Source of the DNA: Tetradesmus obliquus
Lineage: Eukaryota; Chlorophyta; Chlorophyceae; Sphaeropleales; Scenedesmaceae
Length of the DNA stretch: 64,000 nt
Direction of reading: 5' to 3'
Assembly (NCBI GenBank): GCA_030272155.1
Contig: CP126205.1
Span: 3,770,501-3,834,500, forward strand
Position numbers and translations under genes: made by a program. The notes under the pieces were generated by a model. It was not told the origin of the DNA, made no database searches, and saw nothing but the letters and a program-made list of their open reading frames with translations. This document shows, one piece after another, positions 14,952 through 27,011 of this stretch; position 1 is the first letter of the stretch; each line of letters opens with the position of its first letter.

Positions 14952-17728
14952 GGCAGGTCGGCAGATGATCATAGCTGGCTGCGTCATCATGATGCGTGTG
15001 TTCTTCATGCTGAAGCGCTGGCCCTTCTCACCAGCAGCCTGGCAGCAGCAGCAGCAGGAGCAGCAGCAGCAGCAGCAGCGGCAGGTCGGCAGATGATCAT
15101 AGCTGGCTGCGTCATCATGATGCGCGTGTTCTTCATGCTGAAGCGCTGGCCCTTCTCACCAGCAGCCTGGCAGCAGCAACAGCAGCAGCAGCAGGTCAGC
15201 AGCAGTGCACAAGCAGACAACACCTGGACTGCCAGCGCGCCCTACCAAGCAGGGCGCAGCACTTCCCGCCCAGCTCGCTAGCAAAAGCTTGAAGTAGCTG
15301 CACCAAGCAGGCTGAAAGCATGCTTCAACACTCCACGAGTGCCGCCAGCTCACCAGGATCAAGCTGGAGTAGCTGTAGCACGCGAGAGCCAAGGTTTGAA
15401 TTGGGCACTTTACGTGCCCCATCGCATCCACCACGACGATCACCCCTCGCCTAAGGCACCCCATGAACCTTCCAAACCCTGGCCATGCCACACCTACTCA
15501 AAACCCTAAACCCACGCGCACCAGGATCAGGCTGGAGTAGCTGTAGCAGGCTCCCAGTGCCACGGTTTGAATCGGGCACTTAACCTGCCGCATCGCATCC
15601 ACCACGCCGATCACCCCTCGCCTAAGGGACACCATTAACCCTTCAAAAACCCCGGACATGCCACACCTACTCAAACCCTGGAAATGCGCTCACCAGGATC
15701 AGGCTGGAGTAGCTGTAGCATGCACCCAGCGCCACTGTCTGGATCGGGCACTTGACCTGCCGCATCGCATCCACCACGCCAATCACAGCATAGGGCGTGC
15801 CGCCTGGGCTGTTGATGTACAGCCTGATTGGGGCCTCCTCATCCATTGCTTCAAGGGCAAGCAAGCTGCCCACAATCTGCGTCGACAGCTGTTGACAGAA
15901 CAGAAGTAGATGTAGTGACACACAACAGCAGGTATTGGTCAGTAAGGCAGAGTCAGGCGGCAGGGTCTTGTTTGTGGTGAGGCATTACACCTTGAGGTGC
16001 AAAGCAGGAGAGCATGAACAGCACAAAAGTACAGCCTGATGGGTGCCTCCTCGTCCATGGCCTCAAGTGCAAGCAAGCTGCCCACGATTTGTGTTGAGAG
16101 CTGCTCAGTGTGAAGCAATAACATGCGGCAGTGACAACTAGTCAGTAGGGCGACAAAGCCTGCTTTGCAGCCACGCGAAGCGCTTTTGAGTGCACAGCCA
16201 AAAGGCGTGCATACTGCGCATGTATATGCATCCTGGTGGGCGCATCCTCATCCACTGCAAGTGCTTCAAGCGGCTGGCTCTCTAGCTGCGCAGCCGGAGA
16301 GGAGAGGGACGCGCTGCTGCTGCTGCTGCTGCTGCAGCTCAAAACACTGCTATGCTGCTGCTGCTGCTGTGCGGCTGCTGCTGCTGCTGCTGCTACACAG
16401 GCCCCCAGTCCCATCTTGTCATTGACATAGCCGGACAGCAATGATGCGCTGCTGCTGCTACTGCTAATTCGTGACATACTGCAGCAGTTGCTGCTGCTGC
16501 TGCTGCGCAGTCCCCCCACCTTGTCGTTGACGTAGCCGGAGAGGAAGATGATGCGCTGGCGCAGCAGGTAGTTGAACAGGTCAACAAAGCCCTGCAATAA
16601 CAACAGGACATTGAACATAGCGGAGTTGGAAACTGGCAGGGCGGGGGGTTCCAGGCGGGCAGCAGGTAGTTGAGCCGGTCCACAAAGCCCTGCGGCAATA
16701 ACACAGGAAAACAAGAGCAGAGGTTTGAAGACATGACAGGCTGAGATACCACAGCACAGCGGGTGACTGAACAGGTCCACAACATCCTGCAAGACCATTT
16801 CGAGTCAAGTTGCAGTTGCAGGGCTGGGCAGTGCAGTTGCTGCTGTCCATGCATGCGAGCAGCTGGTGCTGCTGCTGCTGCTTCCCATCTTGTGCTGGTG
16901 CTGGTGCTGCTGCTGCTGCAGCTGCTGCTTGGGTACAAGATGCAGCAGCCACACCACTATTACTGCCAGCTGCATCGCGGCCAGCTCCAGCGGCTGCGTT
17001 ACAGCTAGCTCCAGCTAAAGCAAAACTGCCAGAGTGCTCTGGGCGCGCATCGACCGTGCAGCAACGCCTGCGACTCCGCCTGCCAGGCACATAAGAATCA
17101 ACCAACACCACTTGGCAAGCACAACCTGCCGCACAGCAAGGGCGCACACACCGCATGCAGTTGCATGCTGCTGGGATGCATGCCCAGCAAGCCCCCCGCG
17201 CTCCTGCTGCTGTTGTAGCTGCCTGCTGTTGCTGCTGCTGTGACTGCATGCTGCTGCTGCTGTGTTGTGGCTCACCTGCTCCTCTCCCCTGCCGTATGAG
17301 ATGTCTGGCGCGATGACTGGCGACCGCCTGCGCGCCTGCACCGGCTGCAGCAACCTGCAGGACAGCACATGTGAATGTATATTAAGCTGGCATCTGACGT
17401 GTGGTGCCAGGACTCACAAGTAAACACCTCGTTCATTTATGTGGACATGCACTGAAAACTGTTGCTTTAGGTGTGGCAGCAACAGCAGTATCAACAGCAG
17501 CAGGACCTGGCGCTGTTGCCGCATGATCTGAGCAGCACAGGCAGCTACGCACCTGCTGTGGCTGCTCTCCAGCTGCTGTGGCCTGCTTACTAGCGCGTGT
17601 TGCTGCTGCAGCTGCGGCCTGTGCACTCGGCAGCTGTGTACGGCCTGCCTCACAGGCTGTGCTTCAGCAGCACGCTGCGAGCGCATGCCTTGCTGCTGCA
17701 TGTGGCTGCCGCCCAGCAGGACCGACAT
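14013..17728 (-). CDS. Plastid ATP-dependent Clp protease, ClpR-like (inactive ClpP) subunit
   Basis: Six exons in phase give 295 aa: 17728-17553, 17354-17276, 16591-16520, 15888-15694, 14764-14633 and 14246-14013. The first about 60 residues are Gln/Arg/Ser-rich and look like a chloroplast transit peptide. The ClpP fold follows: LLRQRIIFLSGYVND, IRLYINSPGGTPYAVIGVVD, the nucleophile region ALGACYSYSSLIL, RIMMTQPMGGSQGD and CRDTFMTPEQAQDWGLID. By alignment to ClpP from memory of the motif, Ser (GxxxS) and Asp (RDxFM) are kept, but the catalytic His of the MxHQP motif is Thr. This fits ClpR subunits, which are structural members of the plastid Clp core. The gene is transcribed divergently from the CD2BP2 gene with about 450 bases between starts. 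Nearly every junction is echoed in the introns. Paralogue number cannot be assigned. Confidence 0.9.
14346..14482 (-). repeat. Echoes of ClpR exon 6 start, two copies
   Basis: Two copies of the exon 6 beginning (YYMKFTDMTVDEIEQQTC) lie upstream of the true exon in transcript order. They span about 14346-14410 and, shorter and more diverged, about 14443-14476. Each is preceded in transcript order by a CAG acceptor within a CTG/CGG-rich tract. Confidence 0.9.
14838..15166 (-). repeat. Echoes of ClpR exon 5 start, three copies
   Basis: Copies of the exon 5 beginning (AGEKGQRFSMKNTRIMMTQP) start at 14901, 15038 and 15166 on the minus strand; the true exon starts at 14764. The period is 128-137 bp and includes a CTG tract plus the shared intronic stretch ctgccgacctgcc. 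Each copy ends after the TQP motif and does not continue into the rest of exon 5. Confidence 0.95.
15354..15628 (-). repeat. Echoes of ClpR exon 4 end with donors, two copies
   Basis: The last 28 or so codons of exon 4 (VDAMRQVKCPIQT to YSYSSLIL) recur downstream in transcript order, ending at 15522 and at 15354. The true exon ends at 15694. The copies are followed by GTGCGC and GTGAGC donors. The upstream copy keeps the AxGACYSYS context; the downstream one is more diverged. Confidence 0.95.
16030..16290 (-). repeat. Echoes of ClpR exon 4 start, two copies
   Basis: A near copy of LSTQIVGSLLALEAMDEEAP lies at about 16107-16035 and a diverged one (LEALAVDEDAP) at about 16290-16210. Both are upstream of the true exon 4 in transcript order. 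Confidence 0.85.
16399..16442 (-). repeat. Echo of ClpR exon 3 end
   Basis: LSGYVNDK followed by an intronic tail repeats the end of exon 3 about 80 to 120 bases downstream in transcript order, next to CTG tracts. The GTGGGG donor of the true exon has become ATGGGA here. Confidence 0.85.
16650..16798 (-). repeat. Echoes of ClpR exon 3 start, two copies
   Basis: Copies of GFVDLFNYLL, each after a CAG acceptor, begin near 16691 (GFVDRLNYLLP) and 16791 (DVVDLFSHPL); the true exon begins at 16591. The period is about 100 bp, and the farther copy is more diverged. Confidence 0.9.
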
Positions 17729-18180
17729 TGCGTCTTCCTATGTATATGTGGTTTCTGCAAGCAAGCTTCCAGCCGGTCAGACAACAGCAGCCAAGGAAGC
17801 TGTGCAATGACAGACGGTTCCACGTGGTGTCTTCCGATCAACTATTGCAAAGCTATTACATTGAAAGAAAGTGCCAATGGGATTCTTGCTAGGGCTACAG
17901 GCGTGATTTTCGCAGACGTGGCTTTGTATATGACAGGTGTGAGCCTGGCCTGAGCCTGCGTGAACAACCACCACATCAAACAGTCAGAATACTGCCATCA
18001 CCAAGTCTCAGTAGCTTTCAGCGCACACAGAACACCGTGGAAGCGATCAGGCCTGTGCATATCCCGGGAATACTCTCGCTCGCTGCAAGAACCTAGCCTG
18101 AGCGGGTGCTCGCCGGTTAATCGACCACAAACCTACTTATCGATACACCTTCAGTGGTCTCTAGGTGCAGGAGGTGACGA
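17729..18180. promoter_or_regulatory. Divergent intergenic promoter between ClpR and CD2BP2-like genes
   Basis: Only about 450 bases separate the two divergent start codons, so both promoters should lie here. No TATA box or recognisable element could be identified with confidence. The assignment is positional. Confidence 0.45.
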
Positions 18181-19494
18181 ATGGAGCCAGCTGGTGGCAA
18201 CAGCAGTCCCAAGGCAGCAAGGGCCAGTGATGATGCTGCAGCAGCAAGGCCGAGCAAGCGCGTTCGCTTCGGAGGCACGGGAGTGTTAGTTTATAACGCT
18301 GATTCAGCGCCAGCTGCTGTCTCCCATGCAGCAGGTGAGAGCAGGCTGCAGCAACTGTCTGCACCGCAGCATCATGGCACCACTCTACACACCACTTCCT
18401 TAAACAGGCAGTTGATGGGTCACACAACACCATGTGTTCATCCTGTGTAGCTGACACTGTCCTAGATGCTGCCAGGACCTACGTTTGACATCTTTTGCTT
18501 GACAAAGCGTGCCTGTTGAGTTGACGCTTGTGTCCTGCAAGCCAATGCAAGTGCTGCCTGGTTGTGCCAATGTCTGCTTTTGTTGAGCGCATTGCGCATG
18601 CTAACAGCCAAATAGCGCAGCTGCATTGCCTGGCTGCTGGCTGACAGCACAGCTGCACCTCCTGCACTGCACACCTCGTGCCATGTCATGCATGTCTCTG
18701 CTTATGCTGAGCATCTTGCACACATGCTAATAGTCAAATAGCCCAGGTGCATTGCCTGGCTGCTGGCCGCTTTCCGACTGCACAGCTGCACCTCATGCCA
18801 GGCCATGCGTGTCTCTGCTTATGCTGAGCATATTGTACATGCATGCCAACAGTCAGAGAGCTGTAACTGCATCGCCTGGCTGCTGGCAGGCTGAATAGCT
18901 GCACCTCCTGCACTGCACACCTCATGCCATGCCAGAGCATTCCTGCTTATGCTGAGCACATTGCGCTTACCAACAGGCAGACAGCCCACGTGTTTTGCCT
19001 GGCTGCTACCTGCTGGCAGCTGGTAGGCTGCATGGCTCAACCTCCTGCACTGCACACCTCATGCCATGCCATGCTGTGCACCTGATGGGACATCTCCGCT
19101 TGCAGGAAACAGCACGCTTGCAGGAAACAGCACGATTGGAAGGCAGCAGGCAACTGGGCAAAGCTCAGCAGCAGCAGCAGCAGCAGCGAGTGGCCAGGTT
19201 GAAGCTATTGCTGATGCATCACCACCTCAAGAAGCGCAGCAGCAGCAGCAGCAGCAGCAGCAAGGTCGCGGAACAACAGGTGCTGCTGCTGGCGATGGTG
19301 CTGTTGGCAGCCGGGCAGGCTTCAGGGCAGCAGCAGGCAGCAGCATGACTGCTGATGACATCCCCATTGCTGAGGCGGCTGCAGCAGCAGCGGCGCGCAA
19401 GAGGTACGTAAATGACGGATGCATACAGTGTAACATGCAATGTTACGCACCTTGCATGACTGCTAATGACATATACATTGCTAAGGCGGCGGCC

Positions 19495-19530
<36 letters not shown>

Positions 19531-19627
19531 CGCAAGAGGCACGTAAATGAAGAATTCATACATTGAAACATGCACTGTTACGCACTCTGCATGACTGCCA
19601 ATGACATCCGCATCACTGCGGCGGCGG

Positions 19628-19665
<38 letters not shown>

Positions 19666-21152
19666 GCAGCAGCACGCAAGAGGTACGCATTTGACGAATT
19701 CATACAGTGTAACACACACTGTTACGCACGTTGCATGACTGCTGATGATATCCCCATCGCTGCGGCAGCTGCCGCAGCAGCAGCAGCTCTCAAGAGGCAT
19801 GTGTGCGCAGCTCCCTGCTGCGTGTTCTGTCCAGGCTGGTGGCAAGTGCTTTTTCCTTGACTGAGCAACCACGCCACTACTTGTCTATGGCCTTCTCATT
19901 AACACGTGAACCAGCTCAGAGGTTGTCAGTGGATGCTGTGCGGCAGTTTCGGCAACGCTTCCACGACAACGCGGCACAGCATGTGGACTGAGTAGCCTTC
20001 TTCTGCTCTGCCTGCTGCCTCCGCTGGCGCTGCGTACATCAGACCTGTGGTCTCTTATTTTTTGATGCTTTGCAACTAATGTTGTTACTAAATGTGTTAC
20101 TGACAATGACGTAACATGCAGGCGCTCCATGCGCTGGATGACAGCGGCTGAGGATCTGGCAGTGCTGGAGGAGCTGGAGGATGCAGAGGAGGACTACGAG
20201 GAGCCAGAGGAGGTGTGTTACTTTTGTTGTTACATAACATGGTTGTAACATGTTACATAACATCTGACCCAGTCTGCCTTAAATCATGATAAGGCAGGGG
20301 CGTGGTTGCTGCGGGGGCTGTTGCTGCCCGCCGGCACATGCTGCTGCTCGTCCATTCAACCTGCAGCTGTAACACATGCAACACAAGCTGCTGCTGCTGC
20401 TGCTGCTGCGGCCGCTGCTGGTGCTGGTGCTGGTGCTGGTGTTGGTGCTGCTGCTGCTGCAGATGTTCACCACTGACGGCATCCCCATCGAGCCCTTTCA
20501 CTTGCGGCGCGAGCGTGCTGAGGGCTTCTTTGACGGCGAGGGCAACTACATCGAGTACAGGCTGGAAGCAGAAAGCGACGCGTGGCTGGACAGCCTGGGG
20601 GTACGTATCTGTCAAGTTGATTGTGATATACTAATCTTAAAGTGACACCTTTAGAGCAAACTTTCTCCCTCTTGATCTTCTTTTGTTATAACCAGCACTA
20701 CTACTTCTTGTGACTCGATGACGGCGAGGGCAACTACATCGAGTACCGCCTTGAAGCAGAAAGCGACGCCTGGCTCGACAGCCTGGGGGTGAGTGATGTA
20801 GCAGTTTTTTTTTGTTTTAGTGTGATACGTACAAGAGCCACTTTCATTGCTGCTGGTTACTTGTGTTTCAACCCTCACAACCATCATTTCTAATATGTTG
20901 ACGGCGAGGGCAACTACATTGGGTACCGCCTTGAAGCTGAGAGTGATGCCTGGCTGGACAGCCTGGGGGTGCGTACTCCTGGTCTTTGTATTTAGTAGTG
21001 ACACCGTTGCACGCGTCAGTGTTATCCCTCATCTTGTTGTGCGACGAGGTTGGATCATAACCACTACGGTTTCCAGTAATTTGACGGCGCGGGCAACTAC
21101 ATCGAGTACGATGTGAAGCGGGAAGTGACGCCTGGCTGCAGCCTGGGGGTGA

Positions 21153-21184
<32 letters not shown>

Positions 21185-22437
21185 AGTAGCTTTTGTTACA
21201 ACACAGCACGATCTCAACACTGAGCAAACACCTTGCCGGCCACCAGCACATCAGTGACTATGTGCCTACTGCGCCGGGGGTCGAGCCTGCGGCTCAAGGA
21301 GTTGAAGGGCGGTGCCCTGAAACTTTCAGCAGACTTTTAGCGCTTTCACCACAAGTCCGCAGGGTAGTTGATTGTGCCATGGGCTGTGCCGTCACTTGTG
21401 CTGCCCTTACATATGCATTTGGACGTTTGTACTGCTCTTTGCAGGACGGCCCAGTGGTGTTGGAGCCTGCACTGGCGGCCCGGCTGGCAGCACAGGCAGG
21501 CAGTACAACTGACTGCAATCCAGGCAGTACAACTGCTGCTGCTCCTGCTGCTATGGACGAGGATGATGTGGCGATCTACAAGAAGAGAATTATTGACATG
21601 CTGCTGCCAGGGGAAAATGTGCTGCAGGCACTGCGGCGGCTAGGTGGGTTCAGGGTTTCGGGCGGCCTTTTCGGACAGTTGTAAACAGCTGTGGGTTGGT
21701 GTGGCGCAGCGCTGCGGCGGCTGAGTGGGTTTAGGGTTTGTGTGAGTGCTTCAGTCTGCAACAGCTGTGGGTCTGGGAGGGTATTATCAACATGCTGCTG
21801 CCAGGGAGATGTGCTGCAGGCACTGCAGCGGCTAGGTGGGTTTAGGTGCTTTAGGTTTCAGGCGGCTCTTCATAACAGTAGTAGACAGCTGGGGGTTGAT
21901 GTGGCGTGTTGAGGGTGCGCCCTCGCGTCATGTCCCGCCACGTGCAGATAGGTACACACAGACCCGCCTTCTGCATTCTTTATCATGTAGCCATATCAAA
22001 CATAGGGAAGTCAGCACACTGATCTCACCTACATCGCCCTGCTGCTGCTGCTGCTGCAGGCAGACCAAACAGGCAGGGCTCCCCAGGGCCCAGCTCAGCA
22101 GCAGCAGCAGCAGGGCAGCGCCAGCGCAAGCGCCGCCAGCAGCAGCAGCAGCAGCAGCAGAGTGGGTCAGGCTCCAGCAGTGCAACTGCTGCTGCTGCTG
22201 CCGATGCCAGCGAGGCTGCTGTTGCAGCACCAGGAGCAGCTGGTGCTCCAGAGCAGCAGCAGTCGCCTGCAGAGGCATCACCCGCCAAAAAGCAGCAGCA
22301 GCAGCAACAGCAGCAACCGCAGGAAGAAAGCCCCGCAGGGGGCAGCAGCACACCAGCTGTCTCTGCCTCTCCAACAGCAGCAGCAACAGCTACTGGTGGC
22401 AAGGGCTCACCTAGCGCTGCTGTGGGTCAGCAGCAGC

Positions 22438-22472
<35 letters not shown>

Positions 22473-22918
22473 CGCCGGCAGCAGCAGCAGCGGCAGAGTG
22501 TGCCGCCAGAGCACCGCCTGGCATTTGACAAGCTCACAGAGTATGCAGACCTGCTGCTGACAAATGGTGAGCATTGACGTCGAGTTATTATTATTAAACC
22601 AGTTTGATTCAGGTCTGTTACAACTGCCAGCAGAAGTGTTATCCATTGATGGTTTGATCATCACACCTCACAGCATGCTCAGTATGAATGTGTGTTGTTT
22701 GACATGGTGCAACCCGAGTCAGGCATGGGGCAGCAACCTACTGCTGTGCCTGCCATAATCACCGCTGCTGCTGCTGCTGCTGCTGCCGCTGCAGGTGACG
22801 TGAACGTCTACAGCAGCAGTAGGGAGGCCTTGCTGTCTCAGCTGGATGCTGCTGACCTGGCGCTGCTGCTGGGAGAGGCACTCAGCCCCCGAAATGGAGG
22901 CCTAGCAGGGCCTGGGGC

Positions 22919-22953
<35 letters not shown>

Positions 22954-23217
22954 TGGCAGCAGCAGCAGCAGTCAGACAGCAGCAGCAGCCAGGGCCTCGC
23001 AATGGTGGCCTGGCGGGGCCCGGGGCACGGCCTGCTGCTGCTGCTGCTGCTGGTGGTGGGACTGCTGTCGCAGGAGGAAGCGCAGTAGATGTATCTGGCA
23101 AAGGAGAACAGCCAGAGGCTGCTGCTGCTGCTGCTGCTGCTGCTGGCCCGGGTGATGACGAGGACATGTTTGCAGAGGATGATGCAGCAGCAAAGGAGGC
23201 CGCAGGCAGTACTGCAG

Positions 23218-23261
<44 letters not shown>

Positions 23262-23388
23262 GCGACGGCAGCAGGATCAGGCGATCCTGCAGGAGCGGGT
23301 GGTGATGCAGACATGCCAGATGCCGGCGCCGCCGCCGCTGCTGCTGCTGCGGTACCTAGTGCTGGTGCTACAGAAGAGTCAGCAGCAG

Positions 23389-23424
<36 letters not shown>

Positions 23425-23519
23425 TTGCTGCTGGTGGTGGTGCTGCTGCCAGCCTGATGGATGGCTTTGTGCTGGATGAGACATCCGGCTACTACTACAG
23501 TTCTCAGGTGAGCTGCTTT

Positions 23520-23550
<31 letters not shown>

Positions 23551-23926
23551 TTTCTGCTGCTGCTTGCATCCGACTACTACTACAGCTCTCAGGTGAGAGC
23601 CGGCAGCTTGCAGCCAGGCATCAAACACCTGCCGCTGCTGCTGCTGCATACCGCTGATCACACCATAAAAGAGCTTGCCGCATCAGAGCTTGCAGGCAGC
23701 AATGTAAAAGAGATTGTGGGCTCGGCCCTGCACTTCTACTGGAGCTGCCTGCTATATAATTCTGCTGCTGCTTCTCAGGCCGACGTGTCACACAGTCACT
23801 TGCTGCTGCTGCTGCTGCCAGCTGGGCTACTACTTTGAGCCCAGCAGCGGCCTCTTTGGTGACGCAGCCAGCGGGCTGTGGTACAGGTACCAGGAGGACA
23901 GCGGCAGCTACAGCCTGGTGGCCTGA
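18181..23926 (+). CDS. CD2BP2: CD2BP2/LIN1-like U5 snRNP-associated protein
   Basis: Eight exons join in phase to 734 aa: 18181-18334, 19106-19403, 20122-20212, 20463-20600, 21445-21643, 22060-22566, 22795-23507 and 23822-23926. Near the N-terminus is PSKRVRFGG. Exon 4 encodes GIPIEPFHLRRERAEGFF and GNYIEYRLEAESDAWLDSLG, matching the conserved CD2BP2/Lin1 block (GIxIxPFNLxxExxEGxFDxxGNY...WLD). The C-terminus has the plant-type aromatic block SGYYYSSQ-LGYYFEPSSGLFGD-ASGLWYRY. Known role of the family: component of U5/tri-snRNP assembly in the nucleus. Large Gln/Ala/Ser tracts in exons 6 and 7 enlarge the protein. A canonical GYF domain was not recognised, so LIN1-like is safer than full orthology. 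Intron 1 carries a minisatellite, other introns carry echo arrays, and the last codons lead into a minisatellite. Confidence 0.85.
18540..19075 (+). repeat. Minisatellite of about 120-bp units in CD2BP2 intron 1
   Basis: About four diverged units share the blocks cttatgctgagca, a short gap, tgcattgcctggctgctgg and ctgcacctcctgcactgcac. No exon sequence is recognisable in them, unlike the echo arrays, so this is a separate tandem repeat. It ends just before two tandem acceptors (cttgcaggaaacagcacg repeated) at exon 2. Confidence 0.85.
19454..19795 (+). repeat. Echoes of CD2BP2 exon 2 end, three copies
   Basis: The block encoding MTADDIPIAEAAAAAAARKR at the end of exon 2 (ending 19403) recurs starting near 19457, 19590 and 19737. 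Lengths of the GCA/GCG run vary. The first two copies are followed by short GCACGT or GTACGC sequences like the true GTACGT donor. The shared tail includes acagtgtaacatgcaatgttacgca. Confidence 0.9.
20719..21148 (+). repeat. Echoes of CD2BP2 exon 4 end with donors, three copies
   Basis: The exon 4 end (true end 20600) is repeated with ends at 20788, 20968 and 21148, a period of about 180-188 bp. Each contains DGEGNYIEYRLEAESDAWL or a close variant and is followed by GTGAGT, GTGCGT or GTGAGC. The last copy is frameshifted and most diverged. Confidence 0.95.
21700..21840 (+). repeat. Echoes of CD2BP2 exon 5 end, two copies
   Basis: ALRRLSG with a TGGGTT tail near 21708-21730, and INMLLPG-VLQALQRLG with GTGGGT near 21783-21836, repeat the end of exon 5 (true end 21643). 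Both are followed by TTTAGGG-like sequence. Confidence 0.9.
23565..23592 (+). repeat. Echo of CD2BP2 exon 7 end
   Basis: The codons for YYYSSQ with a GTGAGA donor recur about 85 bases downstream of the true exon 7 end at 23507, after a CTG tract. Confidence 0.85.
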
Positions 23927-24440
23927 GCTACAGCCTGGTGGCCTGAGCTACAGCCTGGTGGCCTGAGCTACCTGGTGGGTGCGGCTTGAGCTACAGCCTG
24001 GTGGACTGGGCTCAAGCTTCAGCCTGGTGGGATCAGGCTGAGCTACAGCCTGGCGGGCTCAGCTGGAGCTTCGGTGCTACAGCCGTTTAGGCTAGGCCAG
24101 AGGGGCAAGCCACAGCTACAGCCTGGTGGGCTTAGCCTGAGCTACAGCCTGGTGGGCGTGGCCTGAGCTACAGCCTGGTGGGCGTGGCCTGAGCTACAGC
24201 CTGCTGGGCTGGGCTTGAGCTGCAGCCTGGTGGGCTTAGCCTGAGCTACAGCCTGGCGGGCGTGGCCTGAGCTACAGCCTGGCGGGCTCAGCTGGAGCTT
24301 CAATGCTACAGCCGTTTGGGCTTGGCCAGAGGGGCCAGCCACAGCTACAGCCTGGTGGGCTCACTTGAGCTATAGCCGGCGGGTTTGGCCAGAGGCAGCC
24401 GCAGCTGCAGCCTGCCAGTGGTGTGCTGGGCTTGAGGTGC
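23907..24440 (+). repeat. Minisatellite grown from the last codons of CD2BP2
   Basis: About twenty units of agctacagcctggtggcctg and variants (20-26 bp, some about 47 bp) run without a break from the final SYSLVA codons through the stop codon into the 3' flank. The first unit is coding; the rest are downstream. A compound unit with agccgtttgggcttggccag occurs at least twice, showing higher-order duplication. Confidence 0.95.
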
Positions 24441-25634
24441 AGGGGGCTGATATGATTGTATCAGGTGCAGCAGCAGCTGCAGCCATCGCGCTGCATATGT
24501 GATTGCAGCAGCAGGCTTCCTTGCAGGAGAGTGATGCCATGCAGCGGTACAGCAGTGCTCTTGCAGCTGTACAGCAGGGTTTGTGCTGGTTTGTGGTGCC
24601 GCTGGATTGTACAGCAATGTGTACAGTACTGTAGGTGTATATCAGGTGAAGTGCAGTTGAGTTGTAGTAGCAGCAGGACTATAAAACAGCTAGCATCTGC
24701 CTTTGCAGCAGTGCAGACCACATCAGCGGTTACATGTCATGCCAGCATCAAGTCATGACGCTCGTGGGTGGTGCTGTATGGTAATGCAATGATAAGAACG
24801 ACCTCTTTAGCGTATGTCAGACCTTCGCATGGCTGCTGTGCACCTCTAGGTGAAAGCATAGGAGCCGCTGCAAATGTTCTGCCAGGCTCATTGAGCCTGA
24901 TGCATGCAGCAACTTGATTGAAGGGATTGAAGGGATTGAAGGAGCAGCACTAAGCCATGTAGGATATGCGCAGAGGCTACATGCACTCAGCAACCATTTA
25001 AAATTCACGACCTGGTGCCTGGTGTCAAGGGGGCTTGCTATGAGAAACGATTGCCCACCAGTGCATACAGGCGCCACCCCCGTATGCCGTCACGGCGTCT
25101 CACCGTGTCAGCAGCGCTGGAGGCCAAAAAACACCTGAAAAACACATATAGACTACGCTTGCAGCTCAAAATATCCAGAAACAGTCAAGTGTCGACAGTG
25201 TGCGGCCTTTGCCAATTTGAAAGTGGTGCTTCACATGTGCTTGAAAGCTTGCTCAACATTGCAAACATCCTCATAAAAGCTTATCTGCGGGCTTTAAATG
25301 AACTCGCGCTGCATCGAGGCCGTTGTTAGCGTAACTATGTTACGCACGGCCAGACGCGCACTGGCGCAGCGAGGAGCCTCGCAGCGGCGTGCATGCACCG
25401 ATCTCGCCAATTGGGGTGCATCCTGTGCCCGTTCCTCAACACCTTTCACCCAGATCGCCGCCTGCGCCACCCATGCTCGATCGCCTTCAAGTATCCCGTT
25501 TTTCTGATTAAATGCATTCACTGAACGTTCCTTGAGCTGCTGAGGGGCTGTGCCACGCTCGCATCGACAAATCAGCACACCAGCCATCACACCTTAGCTG
25601 TCCTCGCCCCTTCACTGCCTAGCACGCAGCCAGC
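24441..25634. other. Intergenic region before the BET gene
   Basis: No gene is supported. A 10-bp triplicate (gaagggattg) at about 24918-24942 is visible. The region must contain the 3' end of the CD2BP2 transcript and the promoter of the BET gene. Confidence 0.4.
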
Positions 25635-26980
25635 ATGCGCGGGGCGGAGCTACATGCGAAGCTCAGTTTAGTGCAGCAGCTGAAGACGCTGAGCAAGCAG
25701 CATGAACAGGTGCTGCAGGCCTTCGAACGTAAGGTCGAGGAAAAGCTGCAAGAGGCTGCTCGCCAGGGCGCAGGCAGTGCAGGGAAGCGCATGGGAGCAC
25801 CGCTGCATGCCGAGGGCCCGGAAGCAAAGCGGCAGCGGCAGCTAGCTGAGCGGGACAACCGCAAGAAGCAAATCTGGGTGGGTACTGCTGCTGCTGCTGT
25901 GCTGTGTGCAGTGCAGTGCAGCTTGGGAGTTTGCTGCCATGTATGCAGCAGGGTGCTGCCACACAACCAGCAGCTGCACTGCAGCTTGGGCATGCAAGCA
26001 GTGCACCAGGTCGTTTACATCCTGCAGCAGCAGCTGCTGCAGCGCCAGCAGTGGCATCCTGCACTGTTTGCGGCGTGCGCACATGCACACTTGTGCACAC
26101 TCGCGCCCTCAGCCGCTGCGTGCTGCTGCTCGCCCCGCCGCAACGCTACTCCACCATCAACAAAATATCTATTATATCAGGACGAAATCATCAAGATTGT
26201 GGAGAAGATCCGCAAGAACCCCAAGAGCGAGGCGTTCCGGATGCCGGTGGACCCTGTGAAGCTCAAGATCCCGGATTACCCCAACATCATCCACTTGTGA
26301 GTGGCCAGCAGCAGGGTTAAGGCTGGTTTTGGGTCGAGTGGGGTTGAGTGGGGTTTTGAGTGATGCCGGTGAACCCTGTGCGGCTCAGGATATCGGATTA
26401 CCGCAACGTCAGCCGCATATGAGTGGCCAGCAGCAGGTTTCAGGCTAGTTTGGGGTCAAAGTGGGGCTGAGTGGGGTTTGAAGCGGTGCCGGTGGACCCT
26501 GTGAGGCTCAAGATATTGGATCACCAAAACTTCAGCCACATGTGAGTGGCCAGCAGCAGGGTTTAGGCTGGTTTGAGGGTTGAGTGGGGTTTGAGTGATG
26601 CCGGTGGACCCTGTGCGGCTCGTGATCCGGATAACTTGTTTCAAACCCCAATATCAGTCACTTGGGGGTGGCCGGCAGTAGTTTCATTGCCGGAGTTTGT
26701 GTTTGACGCGATTTCCAGCAACTGCCTGCAGCGCACATGCTGTCCTGCGAGTTGTGCACTCAAGGCTATGCTGTGTCTGCACGTTGTGTCACAATGGGTC
26801 GCACAATGTGTCATTCGGCACATTGTTATGCCCGCCACTACTTTGATCGTCCCACCACACAGAAGCGGCTAGCACACCTTGCTGCACTTCCTGGCACCGC
26901 GTCTGTTTCCTGTTATCACACTTGCCGCCCCATGGACATCGCCACGGTGCTGCACCATCTGCCACACACTTTGCACTGAC

Positions 26981-27011
<31 letters not shown>

